This document shows positions 45,378 to 54,719 of a DNA stretch of 64,000 bases, in pieces. Under the pieces are notes generated by a model. That model saw only the letters and a list, made by a program, of their open reading frames with translations. It had not been told where the DNA came from and did not search any database. Positions within the stretch are counted from its first letter, which is position 1. Each line of letters starts with the position of its first letter. Both the position numbers and the translations under genes were made by a program. Source of the stretch: Demequina soli (GTDB lineage: Bacteria > Actinomycetota > Actinomycetes > Actinomycetales > Demequinaceae); contig NZ_BBLZ01000003.1 in assembly GCF_000971195.1 (NCBI RefSeq), forward strand, positions 395,642-459,641. Direction: 5' to 3'.

Positions 45378-46418
45378 ATGGAACTGTCCGACTTCTGGTT
45401 CATCCTCATCGCGGTCCTGTGGACCGGCTACCTGGTCCTCGAGGGCTTCGACTTCGGCGTCGGCATGCTCATGCCGATCATCGGCCGCTCGAACAAGGGC
45501 CGCCGCGTGGTCCTCAACACCATCGGCCCCGTGTGGGACGGCAACGAGGTGTGGCTGCTCACCGCGGGCGGCGCGACGTTCGCCGCGTTCCCCGAGTGGT
45601 ACGCCACCATGTTCTCCGGGTTCTACCTGCCGCTCCTGCTCATCCTCGTCGCGCTCATCGTGCGTGCCGTCGCGATCGAGTACCGGGGCAAGATCAACGA
45701 CCAGGCCTGGCGCTCGCGCTGGGACTACGTGATCATCGGCTCGGCCTGGGTGCCCTCGATCCTGTGGGGCGTGGCGTTCGCCAACCTCGTGCGCGGCGTC
45801 AAGCTGGACGCCGACCACCAGTACGTGGGCAACTTCTTCGACCTGCTCAGCCCGTTCGCCCTGCTCGGCGGCCTGGTCACGCTCGCGATCTTCCTCTCCC
45901 ACGGCGCGATCTTCCTGTCGCTCAAGACCGACGGCGAGATCCGCGAGCGCGCCGAGGCGTTCGCCCGCAAGGCGTCGCTCGCGACCATCGTCGTCGCCGG
46001 CGCGTGGGCCGTCTGGGCCCAGCTGGCCTACTCGCGCAACACGTGGACGTGGGCGGCCGTCGCGCTCGCCGCGGTCGCGCTCGTCGGCGCGTGGTTCTCG
46101 ACCCTCAAGGGCCGCTTCGGGTGGGCGTTCATCGCGAGCGCGGTCGCGATCGTGGGCGCCGTGCTGCTGATCTTCGGCTCGATGTACCCCAACGTCATGC
46201 CCGCCATCAACGACCCGGCGAACTCCCTCACCGTCGACAACGCGTCGTCCACGGACTACACGCTCACGGTGATGACGTGGGTCGCGGTGATCATGACCCC
46301 GGTGGTGCTCGCCTACCAGGCGTGGACCTACTGGGTGTTCCGCAAGCGGCTGTCGATGGAGCACATCCCGGAGCACAGCGAGCTCACGTTCTTCCCCAAG
46401 CGGAAGACCACCGTCTAG
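45378..46418 (+). CDS. cydB: Cytochrome bd ubiquinol oxidase subunit II
   Basis: The 346-residue membrane protein begins MELSDFWFILIAVLWTGYLVLEGFDFGVGML and contains TIGPVWDGNEVWLLTAGGATFAAFPEWYA, the CydB signature. Eight to nine helices are expected. It pairs with CydA. AAGGAGT precedes the ATG 13 bp after cydA. Confidence 0.97.
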   Translation: MELSDFWFILIAVLWTGYLVLEGFDFGVGMLMPIIGRSNKGRRVVLNTIGPVWDGNEVWLLTAGGATFAAFPEWYATMFSGFYLPLLLILVALIVRAVAIEYRGKINDQAWRSRWDYVIIGSAWVPSILWGVAFANLVRGVKLDADHQYVGNFFDLLSPFALLGGLVTLAIFLSHGAIFLSLKTDGEIRERAEAFARKASLATIVVAGAWAVWAQLAYSRNTWTWAAVALAAVALVGAWFSTLKGRFGWAFIASAVAIVGAVLLIFGSMYPNVMPAINDPANSLTVDNASSTDYTLTVMTWVAVIMTPVVLAYQAWTYWVFRKRLSMEHIPEHSELTFFPKRKTTV

Positions 46419-48008
46419 ATGAAGCCCCTGGATCCGCGGCTCATCCGTCGGATCGGCCCGGCCCGCCGTCACATCCTCGTGACGGCGGGTCTGGGCTTTC
46501 TGACGTCCCTGCTCATCCTCGCCCAGGCGCTGCTGCTCGCCCGCATGCTCGCGCCCATCCTGTCCCCCGCCCCGCTGGACGCGGACGGTCTCGGCTGGTG
46601 GGGGCGCATCGTCCCCGAGGGGGCCCGCTCGCTCGCGACCGGGCTCGCGCTGCTCGCGTGCGTCGTCGCCGCGCGCACGGCCGTGCAGTGGCTGCAGGAG
46701 CGCCTCGCGCACCGCGCGGGCGTCCGGGTGGTCTCGCAGCTGCGCGAGATGGTCGTCTCCCATGTCGTCGCGCGCGGCCCGCGCTGGGGCGCCTCACGCA
46801 CCGCCGACGTCGCGACACTCGTCACGCGCGGGCTCGACGACCTCCTGCCGTACTTCGTGCGCTACCTGCCGCAGCTCGCCCTGGCGGCGACCGTCACGCC
46901 CGTGATGATCGTCGTGGTGCTCGGCCTCGACTGGCTGTCCGCGGTCATCGTGGTCGCGACGCTGCCGCTCGTGCCCGCCTTCATGATCCTCGTGGGTCTC
47001 GTGACGCAGGAGCGGTCGGAGCGCCACCTCGAGGCCATACAGCGCCTCGGGACGCGCACGCTCGACCTGATCGAGGGCCTGCCGACGCTCAAGGCGCTGG
47101 GCCGCGAGCGCGGTCCCGCCGCACGCGTGCGCGAGCTCGGCGACGCCCAGCGTCGCGCCACGATGGGCTCGCTGCGCGTCGCCTTCCTGTCGGGCATGGT
47201 GCTCGAGCTGCTCACCACGCTCGCCGTCGCGATCGTCGCGGTGACCATGGGCTTCCGCCTCATCGACGGCGGCATCGGCATCGAGACGGCCCTCGCGGTG
47301 CTCATCCTCGCCCCCGAGGCCTACCTGCCGATCCGCAACGTCGGCACCCACTTCCACGCCTCTGCCGACGGGCTCGCCGCGGCCGACGCCGCGTTCACGC
47401 TGCTCGACGGGGCCGACGGCGCGCGGGAGCGCACGTCCCTCGGGCCCGCGCCCGCGCTGCGCGGCGCCACGCTGACGGTCGCCGGGCTGGCCGTCGCCAC
47501 GCCGGACGGCACGCGCCTCGCCCCCGGCCCGCTCACGTTCGCCGCCGCCCCCGGCACGGTGACCGCCCTGCGCGGCCCCAACGGCGAGGGCAAGTCGACG
47601 GCCCTGCTCGCCCTGACCGGTCTGCTGCCCCTCGACGCGGGAACGGTCGCGGTGGCCGGCGCCGCCGTGCTGAGGGACGATGCGGCGGTCGACGAGCCGT
47701 CCTGGCTCGCCCAGGTCGCGTGGGTGCCGCAGCGCCCCGACCTCGGCCCCTCGGCTCGCACGCTCTCCCTCGGGCAGCGCCAGCGCCGCGCCCTCGCGCG
47801 CGCCTTCGAGTCGGGGCGGCCGCTCGTGCTGCTCGACGAGCCCACGTCCCACCTCGACCGCGCGTCGCGCGCGGACGTGATCGCCCGGATGCGAGCCCTC
47901 GCGGACGCCGGGGCGACGGTGATCGTGGCGACCCACGAGGCCGAGGTCCTCGCCGCCGCCGACGCGGTGGTCGAGGTCACCGCGACCCGCACGGAGGTGG
48001 CCGCGTGA
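46419..48008 (+). CDS. cydD: Thiol reductant ABC exporter subunit CydD
   Basis: The product is 529 residues with an N-terminal six-helix ABC exporter domain (about 1-310) and a C-terminal ATPase. Walker A is GPNGEGKST, the signature is LSLGQRQRRALARAF (Gly to Leu in the second SGG position), Walker B is LVLLDEPTSHLD, and the H-loop is VATHE. The nucleotide domain is shorter than usual. With CydC it exports cysteine/glutathione-type thiols needed for cytochrome bd assembly. It starts directly after the cydB stop. Confidence 0.94.
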   Translation: MKPLDPRLIRRIGPARRHILVTAGLGFLTSLLILAQALLLARMLAPILSPAPLDADGLGWWGRIVPEGARSLATGLALLACVVAARTAVQWLQERLAHRAGVRVVSQLREMVVSHVVARGPRWGASRTADVATLVTRGLDDLLPYFVRYLPQLALAATVTPVMIVVVLGLDWLSAVIVVATLPLVPAFMILVGLVTQERSERHLEAIQRLGTRTLDLIEGLPTLKALGRERGPAARVRELGDAQRRATMGSLRVAFLSGMVLELLTTLAVAIVAVTMGFRLIDGGIGIETALAVLILAPEAYLPIRNVGTHFHASADGLAAADAAFTLLDGADGARERTSLGPAPALRGATLTVAGLAVATPDGTRLAPGPLTFAAAPGTVTALRGPNGEGKSTALLALTGLLPLDAGTVAVAGAAVLRDDAAVDEPSWLAQVAWVPQRPDLGPSARTLSLGQRQRRALARAFESGRPLVLLDEPTSHLDRASRADVIARMRALADAGATVIVATHEAEVLAAADAVVEVTATRTEVAA

Positions 48009-49648
48009 GCGCGCGACCCGAGTCCGACCCCACCGTCCTGCGCGCCGCGATCCGCGACACCGGCGTGACGCGCTGGGCGATCGCCCGCGCGATCCTCGCG
48101 GGCACCATGGCCCTGGGCTCCGCTGTGGGCCTCGCGGCCGTGTCAGCCTGGCTCATCGCGAAGGCCGCCCAGATGCCCTCGCCCGCGGACGTCGCGCTCG
48201 CCGCCACCGTGGTCCGGTTCTTCGGCATCTCGCGCGGCGTGTTCCGCTACGTCGAGCGGCTCGCGTCCCACGACGCCGCGCTTCGCGGCGTCGTCACCCT
48301 GCGCGAGCGGGCCTACGACCGCCTCGCGCGCTCGGGCGCCCGCACCGTGCTCGGCCTGCGCCGCGGAGACATCGTCGCCCGCATGGGCGCCGACCTCGAC
48401 GCGATCGGCGACGCCGTGGTCCGCGCCGTCATCCCGGTCGGCGTCGCGGTCACGGTGTCCGCGATCGCCGTCGCGATCGCGGGCGCGCTCATCCCCCTCG
48501 CGGGGCTCGCGCTCGGCGTCGCGCTGATCCTCGCGGGCGTGGTCCCCGCCGTCCTGACGGCCCGCTCCGCGCGCATCGCGGCGGTGGCGGGCACCCGTGC
48601 CCGCGCCGAGGTCACCGCGGCCGCGCTGTCCGCCATGGACGGCGCCGCCGAGCACCGCGTGTGGGGCACCCTCGACGAGGCGGATGCCGCGCTCGCCGGC
48701 GCCGACCGCGACGCCGAGCACGCGCACGAGCTCGCCGCGCGGCCCGCCGCGTGGGCCGCCGGCGCGCAGGCGCTGTTCCAGGGGCTCGCCGTCATCGCGC
48801 TCGTCGCGCTCGGCGTGCTCGCGGTGCGGTCCGGCGACCTCGACGGGCCCTCGGCCGCGGTGGTGGCCCTCCTGCCGCTCGCGGCGTTCGAGGCCATGGG
48901 CGCTGTCCCCGCCGCGGTCCAGCAGTACTTCCGCTCCGCGGCCGCCGCGCGCCGCCTCGCCGAGCTCACGGCCGAGGACGCGCCCGAGCCGGCGGCGCCC
49001 GCCCGCATGACCGGCGCATCGTCCCTGGTGCTGGACGGCTTGAGCGTCGCGTGGCCCGGCGCGGAGCCCACCCGGCCGGTGACCGCGACGGTCGATGCCG
49101 GGGCGGTGCTCGCGGTGGTGGGCCGCTCGGGCGTGGGCAAGACGACGCTGCTCACGACGCTCGCGGGCGCGCTGCCGCCCGCCGCCGGCACGGCCACGCT
49201 CGGCGGCACGGAGGTCTCCCCCGCGCTCACCGGCACGACGATCGCGATGACGGCCGAGGACGCGCACGTGTTCGGCACCACCGTGCTCGAGAACCTGCGC
49301 GTCGCGCGCGGCGACGTGACCGAGGATGAGGCGTGGGTCGCGCTCGCGCTCGTCGGGCTCGACGCGTGGGTGCGGGGCCTGCCCGCCGGCATCCACACCG
49401 AGCTCGGCCCGGGCGGGCGCACCGTCTCGGGCGGCGAGCGGCGCCGGCTGCTGCTGGCGCGCACGAGCCTGGTGCCGGCGCCGGTGCTCCTCATCGACGA
49501 GCCGGCCGAGCACCTCGACGACTCCGGCGCCTCGGCGCTGCGCGCGATGGTGTCACGGATGACGGCGGAGGGCCGTACCGTTGTCCTCGTCACGCACGAT
49601 CTCAGCCTTCTCGACCTGGCGGATGCGGTGGTGAGCCTCGATGACTGA
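48005..49648 (+). CDS. cydC: Thiol reductant ABC exporter subunit CydC
   Basis: The product is 547 residues. The exporter domain (about 20-310) contains ISRGVFRYVERLASHDAALR, characteristic of CydC. The ATPase shows Walker A GRSGVGKTTL, signature VSGGERRRLLLARTSL, Walker B VLLIDEPAEHLD and VTHD. The GTG start overlaps cydD (GTGA), and the end overlaps the sensor-kinase gene by 8 bp, making one transcript of five genes. Confidence 0.95.
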   Translation: MSARPESDPTVLRAAIRDTGVTRWAIARAILAGTMALGSAVGLAAVSAWLIAKAAQMPSPADVALAATVVRFFGISRGVFRYVERLASHDAALRGVVTLRERAYDRLARSGARTVLGLRRGDIVARMGADLDAIGDAVVRAVIPVGVAVTVSAIAVAIAGALIPLAGLALGVALILAGVVPAVLTARSARIAAVAGTRARAEVTAAALSAMDGAAEHRVWGTLDEADAALAGADRDAEHAHELAARPAAWAAGAQALFQGLAVIALVALGVLAVRSGDLDGPSAAVVALLPLAAFEAMGAVPAAVQQYFRSAAAARRLAELTAEDAPEPAAPARMTGASSLVLDGLSVAWPGAEPTRPVTATVDAGAVLAVVGRSGVGKTTLLTTLAGALPPAAGTATLGGTEVSPALTGTTIAMTAEDAHVFGTTVLENLRVARGDVTEDEAWVALALVGLDAWVRGLPAGIHTELGPGGRTVSGGERRRLLLARTSLVPAPVLLIDEPAEHLDDSGASALRAMVSRMTAEGRTVVLVTHDLSLLDLADAVVSLDD

Positions 49649-51266
49649 ACCTGCCCCCCGGAAGGAGTCGCGCTTGTCCGACGCGATGACGGACGCGATC
49701 GTGTCGCTCAACCTCGAGCTCGACCTCGCCCACACGCTGGACATGCTCCTCACGGCGCTGATGGACCAGACGGACGCCAAGTACGCGGCGATCAACGTCC
49801 TCGACGAGGACGGCATCAGCGTCGACTTCCACTACAAGGGCATGCCGTCGGGCGTGTGGGAGCACATCCGGCGGGCGCCGAACGCGGTGGGCGTGCTGGG
49901 CAACATCCCCGACGAGGGCACGCTCGTGCTCGCGGACCTCACGCAGCACCCCGCGTTCCAGGGGATGCCCAGGCACCACCCGCCTATGGGCTCGTTCCTC
50001 GGCACCGCGCTCAAGGTCCGCGGCAGCGTGTTCGGCTACCTGTACCTCGCGAGCAAGCCCGGCGAGTTCACCCCCGAGGACGAGGCCGCGGTCGAGGCGC
50101 TCGCCGCGGCGGCGTCCGTCGCGATCGACAACGCGCAGCTGTACGAGAAGGCGCTCGCGCGCGAGCGCTGGCTCAACGCGTCGCAGGACATCACCACCGC
50201 GCTGCTCGCGGACCCGGGCGACGAGGAGGTCTTCGAGACCATCGTGCGCTCGGCCAAGGACCTCGCCGGCGCCGTCAACGTGGCGCTCGTGCTGCCCGGG
50301 ATGGACGGCACGTGGACCATGGAGATCACCGCGGGGCCGCAGGCCACCGCGCTCCTGGGGCTCGAGCTGCCCACCGAGGGCCGCGCGTTCGAGGTCATCG
50401 AGTCCGGGCTCGGCGTGATCTCCGCCGAGCCGCCGGGCAACACCGTCCTCGAGGTGGTCCGCGGCTTCGGCCCCACCCTCTACGCGCCCCTGAGCGCCGA
50501 GCACCGTCCCGTGGGGCTGCTCATGCTGTGGCGCGACCGCGGCATGCCGACCTTCACCGCGGAGGACTTGGAGATCGCGCAGCGCTTCGCGACGCAGGCC
50601 GCGATGGCGCTGTCGGTCGCGGAGCTCTCGCACGTCAAGGGCAAGACGCAGCTCCTCGAGGAGCGCCAGCGCCTCGCCGACGACCTGCACGACTTCGTGT
50701 CGCAGGAGCTGTTCGCGACCGCGATGCAGATCGAGGCGATCTCGCACGACGTCGAGCCGCGCATCGCGGCGCGCCTGTCGCGCACGCTCGACCACGTCAA
50801 GCGGGCCCAGCACGAGGTGCGCGGCGTCATGAGCTCGCTGTCCGGGCACCGCACGTCGGAGCCCATCTCGGAGCGCATCCGCCGCGAGATCGTCATGGCG
50901 ACGGACTCGATGGGCTTCGCGCCGCGCGTCCAGGTGGACTGGGGGCAGGTGTCGCACGCCGTGGGCGGCGACCCGTCGCTGTCGGACGACCTCGTCGCCG
51001 TGGTCCGCGAGATGCTCTCCAACGTCGCGCGGCACTCGCAGGCGACCTCGGTGTACATGGCGGTGTCGGGCGCGGACGGCCGCCTCGTCGTCGAGGTGGT
51101 CGACGACGGCATCGGCCCCGGCGGGGCGACCAACCGGCACTCGGGCACGTCGAACCTGGCCAACCGCGCGCTGCGTCGCAACGGCACCTTCACGCTCGCG
51201 CCGTCGCGCCCGGGCGCGGAGCGTCCCGGCACCGTCGCCGAGTGGAACGTCGAGGGCGCCGGCTGA
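49641..51266 (+). CDS. Sensor histidine kinase with two GAF domains (DosS/DevS-like)
   Basis: The product is 541 residues. GAF1 spans about 28-170 and GAF2 about 185-330. A HisKA_3 dimerisation helix has the phospho-acceptor His350 in ADDLHDFVSQ, and the HATPase domain (about 430-541) has REMLSNVARHS and VVDDGIGPGG. GAF1 contains RHHPPMGSFLG (His112/113), which resembles the HPPM segment near the haem ligand in DevS/DosT, so oxygen, CO or NO sensing by haem is plausible but unproven. It is co-transcribed with cydABDC. Its probable partner is the NarL-type regulator convergent just downstream. Confidence 0.9.
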   Translation: MTEPAPRKESRLSDAMTDAIVSLNLELDLAHTLDMLLTALMDQTDAKYAAINVLDEDGISVDFHYKGMPSGVWEHIRRAPNAVGVLGNIPDEGTLVLADLTQHPAFQGMPRHHPPMGSFLGTALKVRGSVFGYLYLASKPGEFTPEDEAAVEALAAAASVAIDNAQLYEKALARERWLNASQDITTALLADPGDEEVFETIVRSAKDLAGAVNVALVLPGMDGTWTMEITAGPQATALLGLELPTEGRAFEVIESGLGVISAEPPGNTVLEVVRGFGPTLYAPLSAEHRPVGLLMLWRDRGMPTFTAEDLEIAQRFATQAAMALSVAELSHVKGKTQLLEERQRLADDLHDFVSQELFATAMQIEAISHDVEPRIAARLSRTLDHVKRAQHEVRGVMSSLSGHRTSEPISERIRREIVMATDSMGFAPRVQVDWGQVSHAVGGDPSLSDDLVAVVREMLSNVARHSQATSVYMAVSGADGRLVVEVVDDGIGPGGATNRHSGTSNLANRALRRNGTFTLAPSRPGAERPGTVAEWNVEGAG

Positions 51267-51413
51267 CGTTCGCGCGCGTGGCGCTGGCGCTGCCCTGATC
51301 ACACACGAAGCCGCGCGAGAGCGCTCTCCACTGCAACTCGCGCGCCAAACCCCGAGGTGAGCGCCCGCAGGTGCAGAAGCCGTGTGGACCAGGGTCGACA
51401 GGCCAAGCCCGCC

Positions 51414-51431
51414 GGCCGGCGGCCGCCGGCC
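51414..51431. terminator. G+C-rich palindrome between the converging kinase and regulator genes
   Basis: GGCCGGCGGCCGCCGGCC is a perfect 18-bp palindrome 8 bp past the regulator stop. It may terminate both transcripts. No T-run is present. Confidence 0.35.
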
Positions 51432-51439
51432 CCGCGCCG

Positions 51440-52057
51440 CTAGCCGCGGAAGGAGTGCGCGCGCTTGGCGGTCGCCCACGCGACCACCTGGGTGCGGCGC
51501 TGGAGGCCCATCTTGGCCAGCACGCTCGTCACGTGGTTCTTCACGGTCTTCTCGGCGATCCCGAGCTTGTCCGCGATCTCGCGGTTCGCGAGGCCCGCGC
51601 CGACGAGGTCGAGCACGCGGCGCTCCATCGGCGTGAGCCGGGCGACCACGTCGTCCTCGTGGACGGAGATGTGCTGGCCGTGCTCGCGACCCGAGGCGGC
51701 GTCGCGGACGGCCTTGAGGACCTCGTGCGAGTCGGCGGTCTTGGCGAGGAACACGTCGGCGCCGGCGTTGCGCGCGGCCGCGCGGGCCTCGTCGTCGTCG
51801 TAGCTCGTGAGCACCACCACGCGGGTCTCCGGCAGCTTGGCGCGGACGTGGTTGATCACGTCGAGGCCGGTGCCGTCGGGCAGGCGCAGGTCGGACAGGA
51901 TCACCTGCGGCCGCACCGCCTCGGCGCGGCGCACCGCCTGCGCGACGGTCGACGCCTCGGCGACGACGGCGATGCCGTCGGCGCGCTCGAGGATGTCGCA
52001 GATGCCACGGCGCACGACCTCGTGGTCGTCGAGGACCAGCACGGTGATGTCAGACAT
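51440..52057 (-). CDS. NarL/LuxR-family response regulator (DosR/DevR-like)
   Basis: The product is 205 residues. The receiver domain (about 4-120) has the acidic pocket LDDHE and the phospho-acceptor Asp56 (VILSDLRLPDG), with Thr and Lys at TSYDDD and FLAKTADS. The LuxR helix-turn-helix spans about 138-200 (LTPMERRVLDLVGAGLANREIADKLGIAEKTVKNHVTSVLAKMGLQRRTQV). Length and layout fit DosR/DevR. Two DosR-type boxes in this window (cydA, doxX) are its likely targets. The start lies 7 nt after TACCAT, so it may be leaderless. Confidence 0.92.
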   Translation of the reverse strand: MSDITVLVLDDHEVVRRGICDILERADGIAVVAEASTVAQAVRRAEAVRPQVILSDLRLPDGTGLDVINHVRAKLPETRVVVLTSYDDDEARAAARNAGADVFLAKTADSHEVLKAVRDAASGREHGQHISVHEDDVVARLTPMERRVLDLVGAGLANREIADKLGIAEKTVKNHVTSVLAKMGLQRRTQVVAWATAKRAHSFRG

Positions 52058-52086
52058 AGGACGAATGGTATCGCGGTCCTAGGACC
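52058..52086 (-). promoter_or_regulatory. Leaderless promoter and palindrome before the response regulator
   Basis: TACCAT (52070-52065) precedes the ATG by 7 nt. The perfect 12-bp palindrome GGTCCTAGGACC (52075-52086) lies 4 bp upstream of that hexamer and contains the mutM stop codon. It is a candidate autoregulatory site. Confidence 0.4.
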
Positions 52087-53017
52087 CGGGACCCGCGCGA
52101 CGCGCGGTCCAACGGCGCTGGCACCGGGCGCACCAATGCGTCGACCGCCCGCCGATGCTCTCGCGCCGCAGCGGCGACCCGCACCGCGAGCACGGCTCCC
52201 CCGCCCTGCCGTACGCCTCGAGCGAGCGCGAGAAGTAGCCGGACTCCCCGTTGACATCGACGTACAGCGCGTCGAAGCTCGTGCCGCCCTGGGCGAGCGC
52301 GCGCTCCATCACCTCGCGCGCGGCTTCCAGCAGCGTGCGCGCGGACGATGCGGTGAGCGCGTGGGCGGGCCGCTCCGGGTGGACGCGGGCGAGCCACAGC
52401 GCCTCGTCCGCGTAGATGTTGCCGATCCCGCTCACGACCGTCTGGTCGAGCAGCACCTGCTTGATCCCGCGTGTGCCGCGCCGCAGCGCCCGGGTCGCCG
52501 CGGTCCGGTCGAGGCCGGGGTCGAGCGCGTCGCGGCCGATGTGCGCCACGGAGGCGGGCAGGAGGGGCAGCGGCGTGCCGCGGCCGCCGGGTCCGCCGTC
52601 GGGCGTGGGCACGAGCGGCTCGACGTGGAGGTAGCCGAACGTGCGCTGGTCGAGGAAGTCGAGGGTGAGCGCGGAGGCATCGGGCGCCGCGAGGGTGAAC
52701 CGCGCGCGGCAGTGGCGGTGCGGCTCAGGGGCATCGGCGTGGACGCGGAACTGTCCCGACATGCCCAGGTGGGCCGACAGGGCGAGCACCGGCGCATCGT
52801 CCCCCGCCGTGGGCGCGAGCTCCGCCCACAGGAACTTGCCGCGACGGACCAGGCGCGACAGGGTGAGGCCGGTGACCTGGGCGGAGAATTCGGCGGGGCC
52901 GCCCGACAGCAGGCGGACGCAGGAGTCGCGGCGGATCTCGACGGCGTCGATGCGGGTGCCCGCGACCAGGGTCTCGAGGCCGCGACGGACGGTCTCGACC
53001 TCGGGGAGCTCGGGCAC
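52079..53017 (-). CDS. mutM: Formamidopyrimidine-DNA glycosylase
   Basis: The 312-residue protein starts (GTG) PELPEVETVRRGL, with catalytic Pro2 and Glu3. RRGKFLWAEL holds the conserved Lys, and the C-terminal zinc finger is C-SRC-...-C-ARC. It removes 8-oxoguanine and formamidopyrimidines. It is 25 bp after rnc in an actinobacterial rpmF-rnc-mutM operon. A short Pro/Gly-rich insertion lies near residues 137-147. Confidence 0.96.
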   Translation of the reverse strand: MPELPEVETVRRGLETLVAGTRIDAVEIRRDSCVRLLSGGPAEFSAQVTGLTLSRLVRRGKFLWAELAPTAGDDAPVLALSAHLGMSGQFRVHADAPEPHRHCRARFTLAAPDASALTLDFLDQRTFGYLHVEPLVPTPDGGPGGRGTPLPLLPASVAHIGRDALDPGLDRTAATRALRRGTRGIKQVLLDQTVVSGIGNIYADEALWLARVHPERPAHALTASSARTLLEAAREVMERALAQGGTSFDALYVDVNGESGYFSRSLEAYGRAGEPCSRCGSPLRRESIGGRSTHWCARCQRRWTARRAGPGS

Positions 53018-53042
53018 GGCGGAGGGGGTGGGGCCCGGCGGC

Positions 53043-53741
53043 TCAGGCGTCGGCGGTGACGGCCGCGTAGGCCTCCGCGGCGGCGTCCTGCTCGGCGTGC
53101 TTCTTGGCGGTGCCGGTGCCGGTGCCCTTGGGCTCGCCGGCGATCACGACGGTCGCCGTGAAGCGGCGCGCGTGGTCGGGGCCCTCGCCGACGACCTCGT
53201 AGACGGGGCTGCCGAGGCCGCGCTCGGCGCATGCCTCCTGCAGGGAGGTCTTCCAGTCGAGCGCGACGCCCGACGTGGCGGCGATCGCGAGGCTCGGACC
53301 CACGAGGCGCAGGACCACCTCGCGCGCGACGTCGATGCCGTGCGTGAGGTAGATCGCGCCCAGGATCGCCTCGAAGGCGTCGCAGAGGATCGAGTCCTTG
53401 TCGTTGCCGCCGGTCGCGCGCTCGCCCTTGCCCAGCAGGATGCAGGGGCCGAGGCCGATCTCGCGGGCGACCTGCGACAGGGCGCGCTGTGAGACGCACG
53501 CGGCGCGCATCTTCGCGAGCTCCCCCTCGGGGAGGTCGGGATGCGCGTGGTACAGGCGGTCCGTGACGATGATGCCGAGCACGGAGTCGCCCAGGAACTC
53601 CAGGCGCTCGTTCGTGGGGAGGCCGCCGGCCTCGTACGCGAACGAGCGGTGCGTGAGAGCGAGCACCAGCAGGTCGGGGTCCACCTGGACACCCAACCTG
53701 CTGATCAGGGCGTCAGCTGCCTGCTGCCCCGGAATGCTCAT
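53043..53741 (-). CDS. rnc: Ribonuclease III
   Basis: The 232-residue protein has the RNase III signature NERLEFLGDSVLG at about 44-56 and the second catalytic acidic patch DAFEAILGAIYL. The C-terminal dsRNA-binding domain (about 160-230) contains DWKTSLQE and ATVVIAGEPKGTGTGTAKKHAEQDAA. It cleaves double-stranded RNA in rRNA maturation and antisense decay. It follows rpmF by 30 bp. Confidence 0.97.
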   Translation of the reverse strand: MSIPGQQAADALISRLGVQVDPDLLVLALTHRSFAYEAGGLPTNERLEFLGDSVLGIIVTDRLYHAHPDLPEGELAKMRAACVSQRALSQVAREIGLGPCILLGKGERATGGNDKDSILCDAFEAILGAIYLTHGIDVAREVVLRLVGPSLAIAATSGVALDWKTSLQEACAERGLGSPVYEVVGEGPDHARRFTATVVIAGEPKGTGTGTAKKHAEQDAAAEAYAAVTADA

Positions 53742-53771
53742 ATGCTCGCGTCACGCCGTGAGGCGTGAACC

Positions 53772-53966
53772 TCAGCCCGCGTGCTCGGTGCGCAGCGCCT
53801 CGACGTACTGGCGGCCGTTGTAGGCGCCACACGAGGGGCAGGCGGTGTGCTGCAGCTTGTCGGCCTTGCACTGAGGGCAGGTCGAAAGGTTGGCAGCGGT
53901 CGTCTTCCACTGCGAACGACGTGCACGCGTGTTGCTGCGCGACATCTTGCGCTTCGGAACAGCCAC
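53772..53966 (-). CDS. rpmF: 50S ribosomal protein bL32
   Basis: The 64-residue protein reads [53 protein letters not shown], with a four-Cys zinc ribbon (zinc form). The GTG start is 2 bp after the DUF177 stop, the classic yceD-rpmF pairing. Confidence 0.97.
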   Translation of the reverse strand: MAVPKRKMSRSNTRARRSQWKTTAANLSTCPQCKADKLQHTACPSCGAYNGRQYVEALRTEHAG

Positions 53967-53968
53967 GG

Positions 53969-54526
53969 CTAACTCTCTTTCTCGTTGATGAAACTCTGGA
54001 GCGCGGCCCATCGAGGGTCCCGCACATCATGCGTGTGGTCCGGGTCGTCCGCGAGCCGCGCGCCGCATTGGTCGCACAGCCCGGGGCAGTCCGGGCGACA
54101 CAGGGGTGTGAACGGGAGGCTCGTCACCACCGCGTCTCGCACCACCTCTTCGAGCTCGAGGTTCTCACCGTCGAACTTGAAGACGTCCTCCGAGTCCTCG
54201 TCCTCGCCCGCGGAGCGCGTGTCGGGATACTCGAACAGCCCCTGCACCGGCGCGGCGATCTCTTGCCGCACCTCGTCCAGGCACCGTCCACACTCCCCGA
54301 TCGCCGTCCCGTTGACGGTTCCGGAGACCCAGATGCCCTCCTGCACGGATTCGAAACTCAGCTCGAGCCTCACCTCCGCGCCTTCGGGCACGCCGATCAG
54401 GTCGGTGCCGAGGACCGCGGGGGCCGGGAAGGCCTCGGAGACGATGCGCTGCGCACCCGGGCGCCGCACGACATCTCGAACAGAGAAGGTGTACGGCGAG
54501 GGGGCAGGGCGTGAAGTGTGAGCCAC
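53969..54526 (-). CDS. DUF177 (YceD) protein, 23S rRNA accumulation factor family
   Basis: This 185-residue protein has the DUF177 layout: [36 protein letters not shown] and the C-terminal [24 protein letters not shown] with four Cys that may bind zinc. YceD homologues are tied to large-subunit rRNA maturation and are nearly always next to rpmF. GGAGG is 6 nt before the GTG start. The 193-bp gap before it contains only its promoter region as far as I can see. Confidence 0.92.
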   Translation of the reverse strand: MAHTSRPAPSPYTFSVRDVVRRPGAQRIVSEAFPAPAVLGTDLIGVPEGAEVRLELSFESVQEGIWVSGTVNGTAIGECGRCLDEVRQEIAAPVQGLFEYPDTRSAGEDEDSEDVFKFDGENLELEEVVRDAVVTSLPFTPLCRPDCPGLCDQCGARLADDPDHTHDVRDPRWAALQSFINEKES

Positions 54527-54719
54527 ACGCGCCTCCTGGTCGTTCCGGTCCGCGGGGACCTCGGCCTCGCCTTGTCGGCAGGGCCAGCCCACAACTGTAC
54601 GCGATGAGGGCCGATTCGGCCAATTGCTCGGCCTCGTGCGACCCCCCTCCCCGGATGGGTGAGGTGCGGCCGCCTCCGGGGAGTCTACCCGCGGCCCGCG
54701 CGGGGGCCGCCGGCGCGCG

